Below, piece after piece: positions 42,544 through 51,210 of a DNA stretch of 64,000 bases. The notes beneath the pieces are model-generated. The model had not been told where the DNA came from. It saw nothing but the letters and a program-made list of their open reading frames with translations, and did not search any database. The position numbers and the translations under genes were made by a program. This DNA is from Marixanthomonas sp002364245. Lineage in GTDB: Bacteria > Bacteroidota > Bacteroidia > Flavobacteriales > Flavobacteriaceae. The stretch lies in the NCBI GenBank assembly GCA_963973455.1, contig CAXAZF010000005.1, positions 221,120 to 285,119 on the forward strand, read 5' to 3'. Position 1 is the first letter of the stretch. Every line of letters starts with the position of its first letter.

Positions 42544-45429
42544 TTATTGTTTAATAATTTTATAGGTTCCTATTTGTCCATTAACAACCACTTTTAAAAT
42601 ATACGTGCCTGCTGATAAGCTTGAAACAGAAAACTCAGATTTTGAATTTCCTATATTCTTATCAATCACTTTTTGTCCTAACAAGTTATAAACTGTTGCA
42701 CGCTCAATTGTTTGAGTAGCGTTTAAGTTTAAAACGTTTGATGTTGGGTTAGGGTAGTAGCTAAATCCTTTGATTGTGTTTTCGTTGGTTCCCAATAAGG
42801 CTCCATCAATCTCTATATCAGTTGTTCCGCCTGTGTTTACTACAAAAATGTAGTATGCTTGTCCGGCAGTAGTTGTGATAGTTGTGGAAGTTCCAGGCAG
42901 ACATTGATTAGTACCTTGATTTACTAAAGTAAGATCAGTTTCCGTAGCATTTTCATTAGGTGCTTCAAAGAATGTTACTACACTTGTCCCAGCAGGGTCT
43001 ACAATACTCGCTGTAGCTTCACCATCTCCGTTAGATACAAAGTTGTACCAAACACCATTAGCGCCATCAATATTACAACCTGTTGGATTACCATCTTCGG
43101 TAGTTGCTGCTGGCATAGGTACAGCAGTATCTGTGTAAGGGAAACCTACTTCATCAACATCAATAGAATTGGCAATCATATCATTTGCTGGAGGAACTGG
43201 AAGACAATCAACAGTTAAATTGAAATTACCTGTAGCCGTTCCGAAACCGTGCACCAAAATATAATACGTAGTATTTCCATCTCCTTGGAAAGTAGCTTCA
43301 GATTGAAGACCACAAGAATCATCATTGTCAGTTTCACATACCAAGGTACCACAGTCGCCAGTGTAAACAGTTACTTTGGTATCGTAATCTGAATCACAAA
43401 GCGAAACAGTATAATCTGTTACTAAACCACTATCGTCTGTAAACGAATACCAAAGGCCAGGAGCTGTAATATCTGTATTACAAACAGGAGCATCGGTGTC
43501 TATTGTTGCATCATCAGTTGAACCAGAAAGTGTTTCACCACAAGCGATTGGTAGCGCACCACTGCAAATGTCATTTTCAGGTAACTCTTCACAAGAAACT
43601 TCTAAGTTGAAATTTCCAGCTTCGCTTTCAAATCCTTCTACCATAATAAAGTAAGTTGAAGTACCGTCTGATATAAATGAAACTTCAGATTGCTCTCCGC
43701 AAGAATCATCGTTCATAGCAATTTCATTTGTTAATGTACAGTCTTCATAAACACGAAGAACTGAGTTGAAGTCTGTATTATTACAAAGTGAAATGGTTAC
43801 TTCCTCTAAAGTTCCGTTTCCTGTATAACTATAAAATTCATCTGGAGCAGCGTTTCCACCAGAATCAGAATCAGAAACTGTTTCGCCATTTATTATATCA
43901 CCACAAGTAACAGCAACGGCATTTTCACAGCTATCATTACCTGTGTTTATAGTTGAATATCTTGAAATATAAATATCTCTATTGCCATTGCTGGTTTGTG
44001 TATCTTCTCCAGCAAAAGGATTAAAATCTACAGATTGCTGAAAAACACCAATTGCAATTATTTGGTTATTTGGATTAAAAATAACTTGTTGGCTGGCGTC
44101 TGCAGCGGTACCACCGATAGTCCAGTGGTTTCTATATACTCCGTCCGTACCCATTTCAACTAAAAAGTTATCGCTGTTTCCGTTAGAAGTCGTCATTGCC
44201 ACTCCAGTACCATTGTCAAAGTCACTAGTACCAATAAAGCTTCCCGAAACAAATAGGTTTCCAGTAGGCCCTTCAGTAATATCATATACAAGCTCTAAGT
44301 TTTCATTGCCTTCACCGCCGGTTACATATGAAAAACCATAGTTACCATCGGTATCAAATTTTGAAAAGAATGCATCAAAGCTACCATTTGAGGTTACATT
44401 GTTTTCTCCAGCTGTAGGGTCTAAATCAACCGTTCCTGAGAACATACCATTAATATAGATTCCGGATTGTAACACTTTAATTTGTTCTACGATGTCTAAA
44501 CCAGATCCACCAAATACTTGTCCCCAGATATAGTTTCCGTCACTATCCGTTTTAGTGATAAAAATATCATCACCACCATTGGTTGTATAGTTGTCAACAT
44601 CTGTTCCAGTATCAAGATCTACTTGATTTCTGAATCTCCCAGTAAGCAATAAATCTTCATTTGTATCAAAATCGATGCTTTCAACTTCTACAATACCGCC
44701 AGCACCTTCATATTGCTTTACCCAAACATAGTTTCCATCGGTATCAAGTTTTAATAAAAAACCATCGGGTGTTTGTGAATCTGCTGAAAATAAAGTTACG
44801 TCAGTATTAGGATCTGGATCAAAATCTGCTAAAAGAAAAGAACCAGCTACATAAACATCTCCATTACTATCTACCTCAATGGATTGTGCATCTTCGTTTA
44901 TAGGACCAAAGCCAAAAGGGTTGCTCACTTGTTTAGCCCAAACAAATTCTTGATTGCTATCTAACTTGATAACAAATATATCTCTACTCAAGCCATTTGC
45001 TGGTTGTAATAACGGGAAAACATCTGGTCCTGGATCGGCATCAAATGGGTTATTTGGGTTGGCTCCTTGAAAATACCCTGTAAGGAATATATTATCATTG
45101 GCATCGATGGCAACATCTATTACAACATCGTCAAAACCACCGCCAAAACCAAGTACCCCAGTTGGATTACCATCGCTGTCATGAATAGCTAAAAAACCAT
45201 CTGCATTACCACCAGCCCAGGTTACGGTATCAGGGCCTACAGTAATAGAACCTGAATATAACCCTGGAGTGTAAATGTTACCTTCGCTATCTACTGCGGA
45301 ATTGTATGAATTTTCTATAGAACTATCACCAAAGGTAGTTGTTCCAAAATACTCTTGTGCTGTTACTGATACTAAGCCACTAAATAGTAGCATTTGCAGT
45401 AAAAACATTTTTTTAGTAATTGTTTTCAT
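42544..45429 (-). CDS. large secreted protein with T9SS sorting domain
   Basis: A 961-residue surface or secreted protein with a signal peptide (about 1-24, ending VTAQ). Residues about 25-490 are beta-propeller-like SBBP-type repeats, each with a DxxGNxxW... strand (DSDGNYIWGQVFGG, DTDGNYVWVKQYEG). Three calcium-binding-like pre-peptidase C-terminal-type segments follow (ENAVAVTCGDIINGE, CSGALPIACGETLSGS and a third near 755). The last 80 residues are the T9SS type A sorting domain: YPNPTSNVLNL, ATVYNLLGQKV, SLSAGTYILKVVV and a lysine-containing end. It is exported through the type IX system and may be anchored to the cell surface. No catalytic domain is visible; adhesion or polymer binding is the likely role. 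Confidence 0.87.
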   Translation of the reverse strand: MKTITKKMFLLQMLLFSGLVSVTAQEYFGTTTFGDSSIENSYNSAVDSEGNIYTPGLYSGSITVGPDTVTWAGGNADGFLAIHDSDGNPTGVLGFGGGFDDVVIDVAIDANDNIFLTGYFQGANPNNPFDADPGPDVFPLLQPANGLSRDIFVIKLDSNQEFVWAKQVSNPFGFGPINEDAQSIEVDSNGDVYVAGSFLLADFDPDPNTDVTLFSADSQTPDGFLLKLDTDGNYVWVKQYEGAGGIVEVESIDFDTNEDLLLTGRFRNQVDLDTGTDVDNYTTNGGDDIFITKTDSDGNYIWGQVFGGSGLDIVEQIKVLQSGIYINGMFSGTVDLDPTAGENNVTSNGSFDAFFSKFDTDGNYGFSYVTGGEGNENLELVYDITEGPTGNLFVSGSFIGTSDFDNGTGVAMTTSNGNSDNFLVEMGTDGVYRNHWTIGGTAADASQQVIFNPNNQIIAIGVFQQSVDFNPFAGEDTQTSNGNRDIYISRYSTINTGNDSCENAVAVTCGDIINGETVSDSDSGGNAAPDEFYSYTGNGTLEEVTISLCNNTDFNSVLRVYEDCTLTNEIAMNDDSCGEQSEVSFISDGTSTYFIMVEGFESEAGNFNLEVSCEELPENDICSGALPIACGETLSGSTDDATIDTDAPVCNTDITAPGLWYSFTDDSGLVTDYTVSLCDSDYDTKVTVYTGDCGTLVCETDNDDSCGLQSEATFQGDGNTTYYILVHGFGTATGNFNLTVDCLPVPPANDMIANSIDVDEVGFPYTDTAVPMPAATTEDGNPTGCNIDGANGVWYNFVSNGDGEATASIVDPAGTSVVTFFEAPNENATETDLTLVNQGTNQCLPGTSTTITTTAGQAYYIFVVNTGGTTDIEIDGALLGTNENTIKGFSYYPNPTSNVLNLNATQTIERATVYNLLGQKVIDKNIGNSKSEFSVSSLSAGTYILKVVVNGQIGTYKIIKQ

Positions 45430-45463
45430 AATTAGTGTTTATTTGTGATTATTAATTGATTTT

Positions 45464-46159
45464 CTATTTAATATTAAATTCTAACCCGATGCCTCTTACA
45501 CTTTCAATGGTAATGGAAGGGTCGTTTTTTAAATATTTTCTAATCCTGCTTATAAATACATCCATGCTTCTTCCAGAAAAGAAGTCTGTTTTCCCCCATA
45601 TGTGGGTTAATATATCTTCCCTGCGTATTAACTGGTTTCGATTGTTAAATAAATAGTATAGAAGTTTTGCTTCTTTGGCAGTTATTTTATTGACCTCGCC
45701 ATTAATTTTTAATTCTAAGTTTTCAGTGTCAAAAGTGTAATTGCCAATGCTTATAGATTTTTCTTTTGGCTCATCAGTCTGCAGGTTGTTTTGTTGTTCG
45801 GTACGCTTAATAATGTTTTTAATTCTGAAGATTAATTCTTCAGCTTCAAAGGGTTTTACCACATAATCATCAGCACCTAACTTTAATCCTTTTACTTTGT
45901 CCTCTTTGGTTTTTCTTGCTGTTAAAAATAGAAATGGGACTTCAGGATTAATATCAATTATCTTTTTTGCTAACGTAAAGCCATCCATTACAGGCATCAT
46001 CACATCCAGTATGCATATATCAAATGTTCCTTTTGTAAATGCTTCAAAAGCCTCTTCACCGTTCATAGCCCAGGTAACCTTAAACTTATTAAGTGTTAGG
46101 TACTGTTTTAACATGGTCCCAAAATCCTGATCGTCTTCTGCAAGTAGTACGTTTCTCAT
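45464..46159 (-). CDS. OmpR/PhoB-family response regulator
   Basis: A 231-residue response regulator. The receiver domain (1-120) has the acidic pair Glu8/Asp9/Asp10, phosphorylation site Asp52 in ILDVMMPVMDG, a Thr in LTARKTKED and the Lys in YVVKPFEAEEL. The winged-helix DNA-binding domain (about 135-231) has the KITAKEAKLLYYLFNNRNQLIRREDIL and RSMDVFISRIRKYL patterns. Its start overlaps the stop of the histidine kinase gene by 4 bases (ATGA), so they are a coupled pair. Direct repeats upstream of the kinase gene suit an OmpR-type dimer. Confidence 0.93.
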   Translation of the reverse strand: MRNVLLAEDDQDFGTMLKQYLTLNKFKVTWAMNGEEAFEAFTKGTFDICILDVMMPVMDGFTLAKKIIDINPEVPFLFLTARKTKEDKVKGLKLGADDYVVKPFEAEELIFRIKNIIKRTEQQNNLQTDEPKEKSISIGNYTFDTENLELKINGEVNKITAKEAKLLYYLFNNRNQLIRREDILTHIWGKTDFFSGRSMDVFISRIRKYLKNDPSITIESVRGIGLEFNIK

Positions 46160-47541
46160 GATATAATTGGTATTTTAATGGTAAAGATTGAACCTTTGTT
46201 AGTTTCACTTTCTACTGAAATTGTACCATCATGCCCTTTAATTATCTGGCTAGTGTAGTACAAACCAAGTCCCAGCCCTTTATAGTTATGTGTGTTTTTT
46301 TCACTAATACGGTAAAATTTGTGGAAAATATATTTTTGATATTTTGGAGAAATTCCAATTCCATTATCTTGTATGGTAAACTGGTGTGTGTTGTCGCCTT
46401 TATCAATTGTGTAGCCAACTTTCAGTTTTGTACCCCCGTATTTAATGGCATTGTTAAGCATATTAATAATTGCAGTACTTAAATAAAATTTATCGGCTAT
46501 TATGGGTATTCCGGTGCTTTCAATATTTCGGTCAATTGTTACGGAGGGGGATATTGTCAAACAATAATCATCAAGTACTTCCTTTAAAAAAGTACAGGCA
46601 TTAAATGCTTCAGTAGATAACTGTATTTGCTGATACCCTAAACTACTTTTTAAAACTTGATCGATTAAATTTTGTAACCGCGTGTTTTGTCTATCGATTA
46701 TTTGTATCGCTTCCGTAGTCATTTCTTCATTTCCCTTGGCGTGTTCACTGGTTAGTGTTTTTGTGGCCAACGATAGCGTAGAGAGAGGAGTTTTAAGTTC
46801 GTGGGTAATATTGTTGATAAAATCTGTTTTTATTTCAGCAACCCGTTTTTGTTTTAATAAGTTCTGAATGGAATAATATAATAGCCCCACTACAAATAGG
46901 AATAACAAACTTGAAAGTATTAAAAGACCAGAAAGCTCTCTAACTATTAAACTGTTCCAATTTGAAATATTCATGAAAATACTAGACTTGAAGCCTAAGT
47001 CGAATACCTCGGAACCTTCACCATAAAAAACTTCGTGGTCTTTTTGCCACGTGCTATTGTTAATTAACATGCCTTTTTGTTGCTCGAAGTTTTCACCAAG
47101 AAGAATAATAGTATCAGTATTTTTTTCAGGATAGAGTGTTTCTACATTTCCAAGCGTATCGGTAAGTGTAATAGAGGTTACAATTTTTTTGAATTGAACC
47201 CTATAATCTTCATCAAACTGATTTAAGCCCTTATTGAAGACATCAAGAAATCCCGAATTTATTTCTGTAGATTTCTCGTCTAATAGCTGAAGCATTTCCT
47301 GTTTTGAAATCTTCTTATTTTTATAGGCTTCAAGATGGTTTAAAAAATCGGTTCTGTATAACCAAGCAATTGAATCTACCTCTGGAGTGGTGTAAATTTT
47401 TGCAATAGCATTGCGAGCATCGATGGTTATGGTCTTTTGCTTTAGCTCATAGCTATTATAGATTAAATAGCCCTGAATACCAATTAAGGCAATGAGTGTG
47501 AAAATTGAAAAAATAATTAACACCTTGGACTTTAGTTGCAT
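46156..47541 (-). CDS. membrane sensor histidine kinase
   Basis: A 461-residue kinase. One transmembrane helix at about 7-28, a periplasmic sensor of about 175 residues, a second helix at about 204-225, then a short linker without an obvious HAMP domain. The dimerisation helix carries the H-box FINNITHELKTPLSTL (His247), followed by N-box (AIINMLNNAIKYG), G1 (DNGIGIS) and G2 (GLGLGLYYTS) boxes of the HATPase. It phosphorylates the downstream-encoded response regulator. The periplasmic sensor has no named fold that I recognise. It is the first gene of the pair, preceded by direct repeats. Confidence 0.9.
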   Translation of the reverse strand: MQLKSKVLIIFSIFTLIALIGIQGYLIYNSYELKQKTITIDARNAIAKIYTTPEVDSIAWLYRTDFLNHLEAYKNKKISKQEMLQLLDEKSTEINSGFLDVFNKGLNQFDEDYRVQFKKIVTSITLTDTLGNVETLYPEKNTDTIILLGENFEQQKGMLINNSTWQKDHEVFYGEGSEVFDLGFKSSIFMNISNWNSLIVRELSGLLILSSLLFLFVVGLLYYSIQNLLKQKRVAEIKTDFINNITHELKTPLSTLSLATKTLTSEHAKGNEEMTTEAIQIIDRQNTRLQNLIDQVLKSSLGYQQIQLSTEAFNACTFLKEVLDDYCLTISPSVTIDRNIESTGIPIIADKFYLSTAIINMLNNAIKYGGTKLKVGYTIDKGDNTHQFTIQDNGIGISPKYQKYIFHKFYRISEKNTHNYKGLGLGLYYTSQIIKGHDGTISVESETNKGSIFTIKIPIIS

Positions 47542-47589
47542 AGCGTAAATGTAGAAGATTAGACAACTAAATATAGCGATAAAATCATC

Positions 47590-47610
47590 CGTTAACTTAT
47601 CGTTAACTTA
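47590..47610 (-). promoter_or_regulatory. 10-bp direct repeat with 11-bp period upstream of the kinase gene
   Basis: CGTTAACTTA occurs twice in a row, offset by 11 bases (47590-47599 and 47601-47610), 49-69 bases before the kinase start. Response regulators of the OmpR/PhoB type bind head-to-tail direct repeats with about one helical turn spacing, so autoregulation by the encoded regulator is plausible. Confidence 0.45.
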
Positions 47611-47637
47611 AGATATTAAGTCTAATTATATTAAGGT

Positions 47638-48045
47638 TTACAGAAACTTAGCTTGCAGTTCAGGTGTTGGAATCATACAGCTTTCCTTTTTACCATACCA
47701 TTTATAGCGATTTTTAGCAATAAAGTTATAAACCGAATCTCGAATAAATTTTGGTATAATTATAAAAAAGTAGAGTAGTGGCCAACCCCCAGATAGGTGT
47801 TTTGCAATGCGCAGTGCTGCCGAAGATTTTTCGTAATACTTTTCATCATCTATTAATATTATAGAATCGGTCTTTGAAGTATCTATATTAAATTTTGAAA
47901 CAAGTTTTTCACCAACTTCACTCTGCAATGCCGCAAACCGGAATACGTCACTTTTATCTCGTTTTATGGCAAAGACAACCGAGCTGTTGCAAAGATTGCA
48001 AACCCCGTCGAAAAGGATTATTTTATGTTTTTTTTCTGAATTCAA
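47638..48045 (-). CDS. DCC (DUF393) family thiol-disulfide-type protein
   Basis: A 135-residue protein of the DUF393/DCC family, thioredoxin-fold-like proteins with a Cys-x-x-Cys near the N terminus. Here the motif is FDGVCNLCNSSV (Cys16, Cys19), followed by RFAALQSEVGEKL and the LRIAKHLSGGWPLLYFFIIIPKFIRDSVYNFIAKNRYKW region with a membrane-associating hydrophobic helix. The name comes from the Asp-Cys-Cys motif. Oxidoreductase activity is predicted from the CxxC only. It lies 15 bases downstream of mutS2 in the same direction. Confidence 0.85.
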   Translation of the reverse strand: MNSEKKHKIILFDGVCNLCNSSVVFAIKRDKSDVFRFAALQSEVGEKLVSKFNIDTSKTDSIILIDDEKYYEKSSAALRIAKHLSGGWPLLYFFIIIPKFIRDSVYNFIAKNRYKWYGKKESCMIPTPELQAKFL

Positions 48046-48060
48046 TTAAATTCTTAGTTA

Positions 48061-50253
48061 TTACGAAACTTTCTCCAGTTCTTCTAAGCTCACATCTGCA
48101 GTGAACATGCCATAATTTACAATTGCCTTTTTCTTCTCAATGGTGTCAATGGTTCCAATAGCTCGGCCATCAATCATACGCACGCGATCACCAACTTTTA
48201 AAGTCACTTTTGGTTTTGGCGGTGGTGCTTTTTTGGCTTCAGCTTTTTCTTTCTTTTTACGTTTTCGTATAGCTGCTACTTTTTGTTCCAGCTCTTGCTT
48301 TTCTTCATGTTTTTTTGCCTTTTCTACTTTTTCAGCCTGTTTTTGTGCTTTACTAACTTGTTTCTTTTTAGGTTTTGGTTTTTTACGTTTGCTGTTTTCT
48401 TTCAACACCAGTTTAAAAAGCTCGTCTAGTAACGGTTTTTTCTTTTTATTGTTGAAGAATTTTTCAGCTAACGAATCTACTCTTCTTCCTAAGGAAATCA
48501 TTTTTTGGTTACTATCATATAACTCTTGATAGCTTTCCAGCTTTTCTTGAACGCGATTGTTTATTTCTTCAAGTTGCTTACTTTCCTCTCTCGCTTTTTG
48601 CTCTTCAGTCTTTAAATTGGCTGAAGTTTGTCGCAATTTAGACCGTTCTTGCTGTAGTTTGGCAATTGTCTTATCAAACCGAACTTTCCCACGTTCAATC
48701 TTCTTTTTTGCTTTATTAATTAAGCTGTAGGGGATACCGTTTTTTTGTGCTACCTCAAATGTAAAAGAACTTCCGGCTTCACCTAAATGTAATTGGTATA
48801 AAGGCTCTAAACTCCGGTTATCAAACTGCATATTGGCATTTATTGCGTGCGGTAATTCGCTGGCTAATACTTTTAAATTGGCGTAGTGTGTTGTGATAAT
48901 CCCGAAAGCTTCTCGTTCGTAAAAAACTTCTAAAAAGGTTTCAGCCAAGGCACCACCTAGTTCTGGGTCACTTCCCGTACCAAATTCATCAATTAAAAAG
49001 AGGGTATTTTTGTTACATTTCCGAAGAAATTGATTCATCTTTTTTAATCGGTAGCTGTACGTACTTAAGTGGTTTTCGATGGATTGATTGTCACCAATAT
49101 CAGTTAAAACCCGATCGAAAAAACTAAATTCACTTAATGGATCAACCGGGACTAACAACCCACTTTGAAGCATAACCTGTAATAGCCCAACTGTTTTTAA
49201 AGTAATACTTTTTCCACCGGCATTGGGACCACTGATTACAATAATCCGTTTTTCAGGTTCTAATGAAATGGTTTGTGGAAAGGTTTTTTCGTTTCGCTTT
49301 TTATTGGCTACCCACAATAGTGGATGAAAAGCATCTTTTAAGAGAAGGAATTTGTTTTCGGTTAAGACCGGTAAAACTCCATTAATGGTTCGCGCATATT
49401 TTGCTTTCGCATACAAAACATCAATCTTTGATAAGTAGTTTTGGTATTGCTTCAGTAGCTTTTTATACGGACGAACAAACTCGGTAAGTACTTTTAGAAT
49501 CCGTTTTATTTCCTCTTGCTCTTCATAAATTAAGTTGCTTAGTTCGTTTGTAAACTCAAGCGTTTCCTGAGGTTCAATATAAACTATGCTACCCGTTCTA
49601 GAGTTTCCTAATACCGCACCTCGTATTTTTTTTCGGTACATGGCTTTAACTGCCAATACCCGACGGTTTTCAACTACGGTTTCCTTAATATCATCAAGAT
49701 AATCAGCTTGCGAATAATTATTTAACGCTTTTGTGAAAGAAGAATTTATTTGCCCCTTTACTTGGTTTAAACGTCTTCGAATGGCCGCTAATTCTTCTGA
49801 AGCTTCATTTTTAACATCACCAAACCTGTCTATTTTTTTCTTTATTTCTTCTGAAATGAGACTGGTATAGTTTACTTTGTCTGAAAAACGGTTTAGGTAG
49901 ATATAAAACTCTTCAAACTTTCTAAAGAATTTTAATAAATCGAAAGTGGTATCAGTAACCGAACGAATTCTTCTGAAACTTGAAATTTCCAATACACTGT
50001 TTTCAATATCTAAAAACTGAAGCGCTTTATTAATGGGTTCAAAATCGTGGTTGGGGATTGGGCTGTCACTTTCAAAAGAAGCTGTAAACTCTTTTACTCG
50101 ATACAGCTCTGGTGTAATTTTATTCGTCTCTTTAAATGGCCTTATCTTTAAAACCCGCTCAGTGCCGGGTTCAGTAATACAATTATCTGCAATTTGTTGC
50201 AAAACGGATGGAAACTCCAAATCTTGCAATGTTTTTAAATCAATACGGACCAT
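48061..50253 (-). CDS. mutS2: MutS2-type DNA mismatch-repair ATPase lacking the Smr domain
   Basis: A 730-residue MutS2 homologue. An N-terminal core/lever region (about 1-300) leads to the ATPase domain: Walker A GPNAGGKS (about 342-349), Walker B LFLIDEFGTGSDP, and the TTHYANLKVLA switch. Two charged coiled-coil regions follow (about 510-680, very rich in Lys and Glu). A small KOW-like beta domain ends the protein (GDRVRMIDGRAIGTIDTIEKKKAIVNYG). The C-terminal Smr endonuclease domain of firmicute MutS2 is not present, so nuclease cleavage is unlikely. MutS2 proteins act in recombination control and in rescue of collided ribosomes. The gene is divergent from ung by 53 bases. Confidence 0.87.
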   Translation of the reverse strand: MVRIDLKTLQDLEFPSVLQQIADNCITEPGTERVLKIRPFKETNKITPELYRVKEFTASFESDSPIPNHDFEPINKALQFLDIENSVLEISSFRRIRSVTDTTFDLLKFFRKFEEFYIYLNRFSDKVNYTSLISEEIKKKIDRFGDVKNEASEELAAIRRRLNQVKGQINSSFTKALNNYSQADYLDDIKETVVENRRVLAVKAMYRKKIRGAVLGNSRTGSIVYIEPQETLEFTNELSNLIYEEQEEIKRILKVLTEFVRPYKKLLKQYQNYLSKIDVLYAKAKYARTINGVLPVLTENKFLLLKDAFHPLLWVANKKRNEKTFPQTISLEPEKRIIVISGPNAGGKSITLKTVGLLQVMLQSGLLVPVDPLSEFSFFDRVLTDIGDNQSIENHLSTYSYRLKKMNQFLRKCNKNTLFLIDEFGTGSDPELGGALAETFLEVFYEREAFGIITTHYANLKVLASELPHAINANMQFDNRSLEPLYQLHLGEAGSSFTFEVAQKNGIPYSLINKAKKKIERGKVRFDKTIAKLQQERSKLRQTSANLKTEEQKAREESKQLEEINNRVQEKLESYQELYDSNQKMISLGRRVDSLAEKFFNNKKKKPLLDELFKLVLKENSKRKKPKPKKKQVSKAQKQAEKVEKAKKHEEKQELEQKVAAIRKRKKKEKAEAKKAPPPKPKVTLKVGDRVRMIDGRAIGTIDTIEKKKAIVNYGMFTADVSLEELEKVS

Positions 50254-50306
50254 TCGCCTTTAATACTGTAATTTTATATTTTATAGATTACAAAAATACA
50301 CATATA

Positions 50307-50972
50307 ATGGAAGTAATTATTGAAGAAAGTTGGAAGGACCAATTAGCTGAAGAATTTGAGAAACCGTATTTTAAAAACCTGATTGGTTTTGTAAAAGAAG
50401 AGTATGCTAAAAACACCTGTTTCCCTCCTGGAAAACAAATATTTTCAGCGTTTGACCATACTCCATTTAATGATGTCAAAGTAGTGATATTGGGTCAAGA
50501 TCCTTATCACGGCTTGGGGCAAGCTAATGGTTTATGTTTTTCGGTTGCAGATGGTATAAAAAAACCACCTTCCTTAGTCAATATTTTTGAAGAAATAAAA
50601 AGCGATATAGGAATACCTGTTCCGCCAAATGGAAATTTAGAACGATGGGCGGATCAAGGTGTTTTGTTGCTGAATGCAACATTAACAGTTAGGGCACATG
50701 AAGCTGGAAGCCATCAAAAAAAGGGATGGGAACAATTTACCGATGCGATAATCACAAAACTTTCAGAAAATAGGGAAGGGCTTGTATTTTTGTTGTGGGG
50801 TGGTTATGCCAAGAAAAAAGGTGCAAAGATAGACGCCGATAAACACTTAGTTTTAACTAGCGGGCATCCTTCACCTTTAAGTGCAAATAGAGGTTATTGG
50901 TTTGGCAATAAACATTTCAGTAAGACAAATTCGTATTTAGAAAAAAACGGAAAAGAAAAAATTGAGTGGTAA
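50307..50972 (+). CDS. ung: uracil-DNA glycosylase
   Basis: A 221-residue family 1 UDG that excises uracil from DNA for base excision repair. The water-activating loop GQDPYH (63-68, Asp65) and the DNA-intercalation loop HPSPLS (187-192, His187) are intact, as is the uracil-binding LLLNATLTVR segment. Length is typical. The ATG at 50307 was chosen over one at 50208, which would place the start inside mutS2 and add a 33-residue extension absent from the family. Monocistronic, divergent from mutS2. Confidence 0.96.
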   Translation: MEVIIEESWKDQLAEEFEKPYFKNLIGFVKEEYAKNTCFPPGKQIFSAFDHTPFNDVKVVILGQDPYHGLGQANGLCFSVADGIKKPPSLVNIFEEIKSDIGIPVPPNGNLERWADQGVLLLNATLTVRAHEAGSHQKKGWEQFTDAIITKLSENREGLVFLLWGGYAKKKGAKIDADKHLVLTSGHPSPLSANRGYWFGNKHFSKTNSYLEKNGKEKIEW

Positions 50973-51035
50973 CCTAATATTGGATAGGCTATCCTCAATT
51001 TTGAGATTTACTTTAAACTTTTAGATTGAGCTATC

Positions 51036-51143
51036 TTACTCGTCTTCTGGTGCTTCGGGCTCAGCAGCATCGTTGCAGCTAAATTGTAACAACAAGAAAT
51101 TTGTTACTAGTAAAGCCCCTAAAATGATTAAAAATGTGGTCAT
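51036..51143 (-). CDS. 35-residue small membrane or lipoprotein-like ORF
   Basis: A complete ATG-to-TAA frame of 35 codons in the gap after ung: start MTTFLIILGALLVTNFLLL, then QFSCNDAAEPEAPEDE. A single hydrophobic helix of about 18 residues is followed by an S-C and an acidic, alanine/proline-rich tail. The composition change from membrane helix to a clean Glu/Pro/Ala tail ending at a stop is what one expects of a real small membrane protein, not of random sequence. FSC at 21-23 loosely resembles a lipobox but lacks the basic N-region. Function unknown. Confidence 0.5.
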   Translation of the reverse strand: MTTFLIILGALLVTNFLLLQFSCNDAAEPEAPEDE

Positions 51144-51210
51144 GTGTTCTTACTTTACAATAGTAAGATGGGCTAGGTTTAAAAAGGTTGCGTAAAAAAT
51201 TAATATTTTT

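Noticed and set aside
50208..50306. Earlier start for ung
   Set aside because: It lies in the divergent mutS2 gene and adds residues not seen in UDG proteins.
50981..50993. GGATAG-G-CTATCC palindrome after ung
   Set aside because: A one-base centre cannot form a hairpin loop and no T-run follows; no function could be supported.
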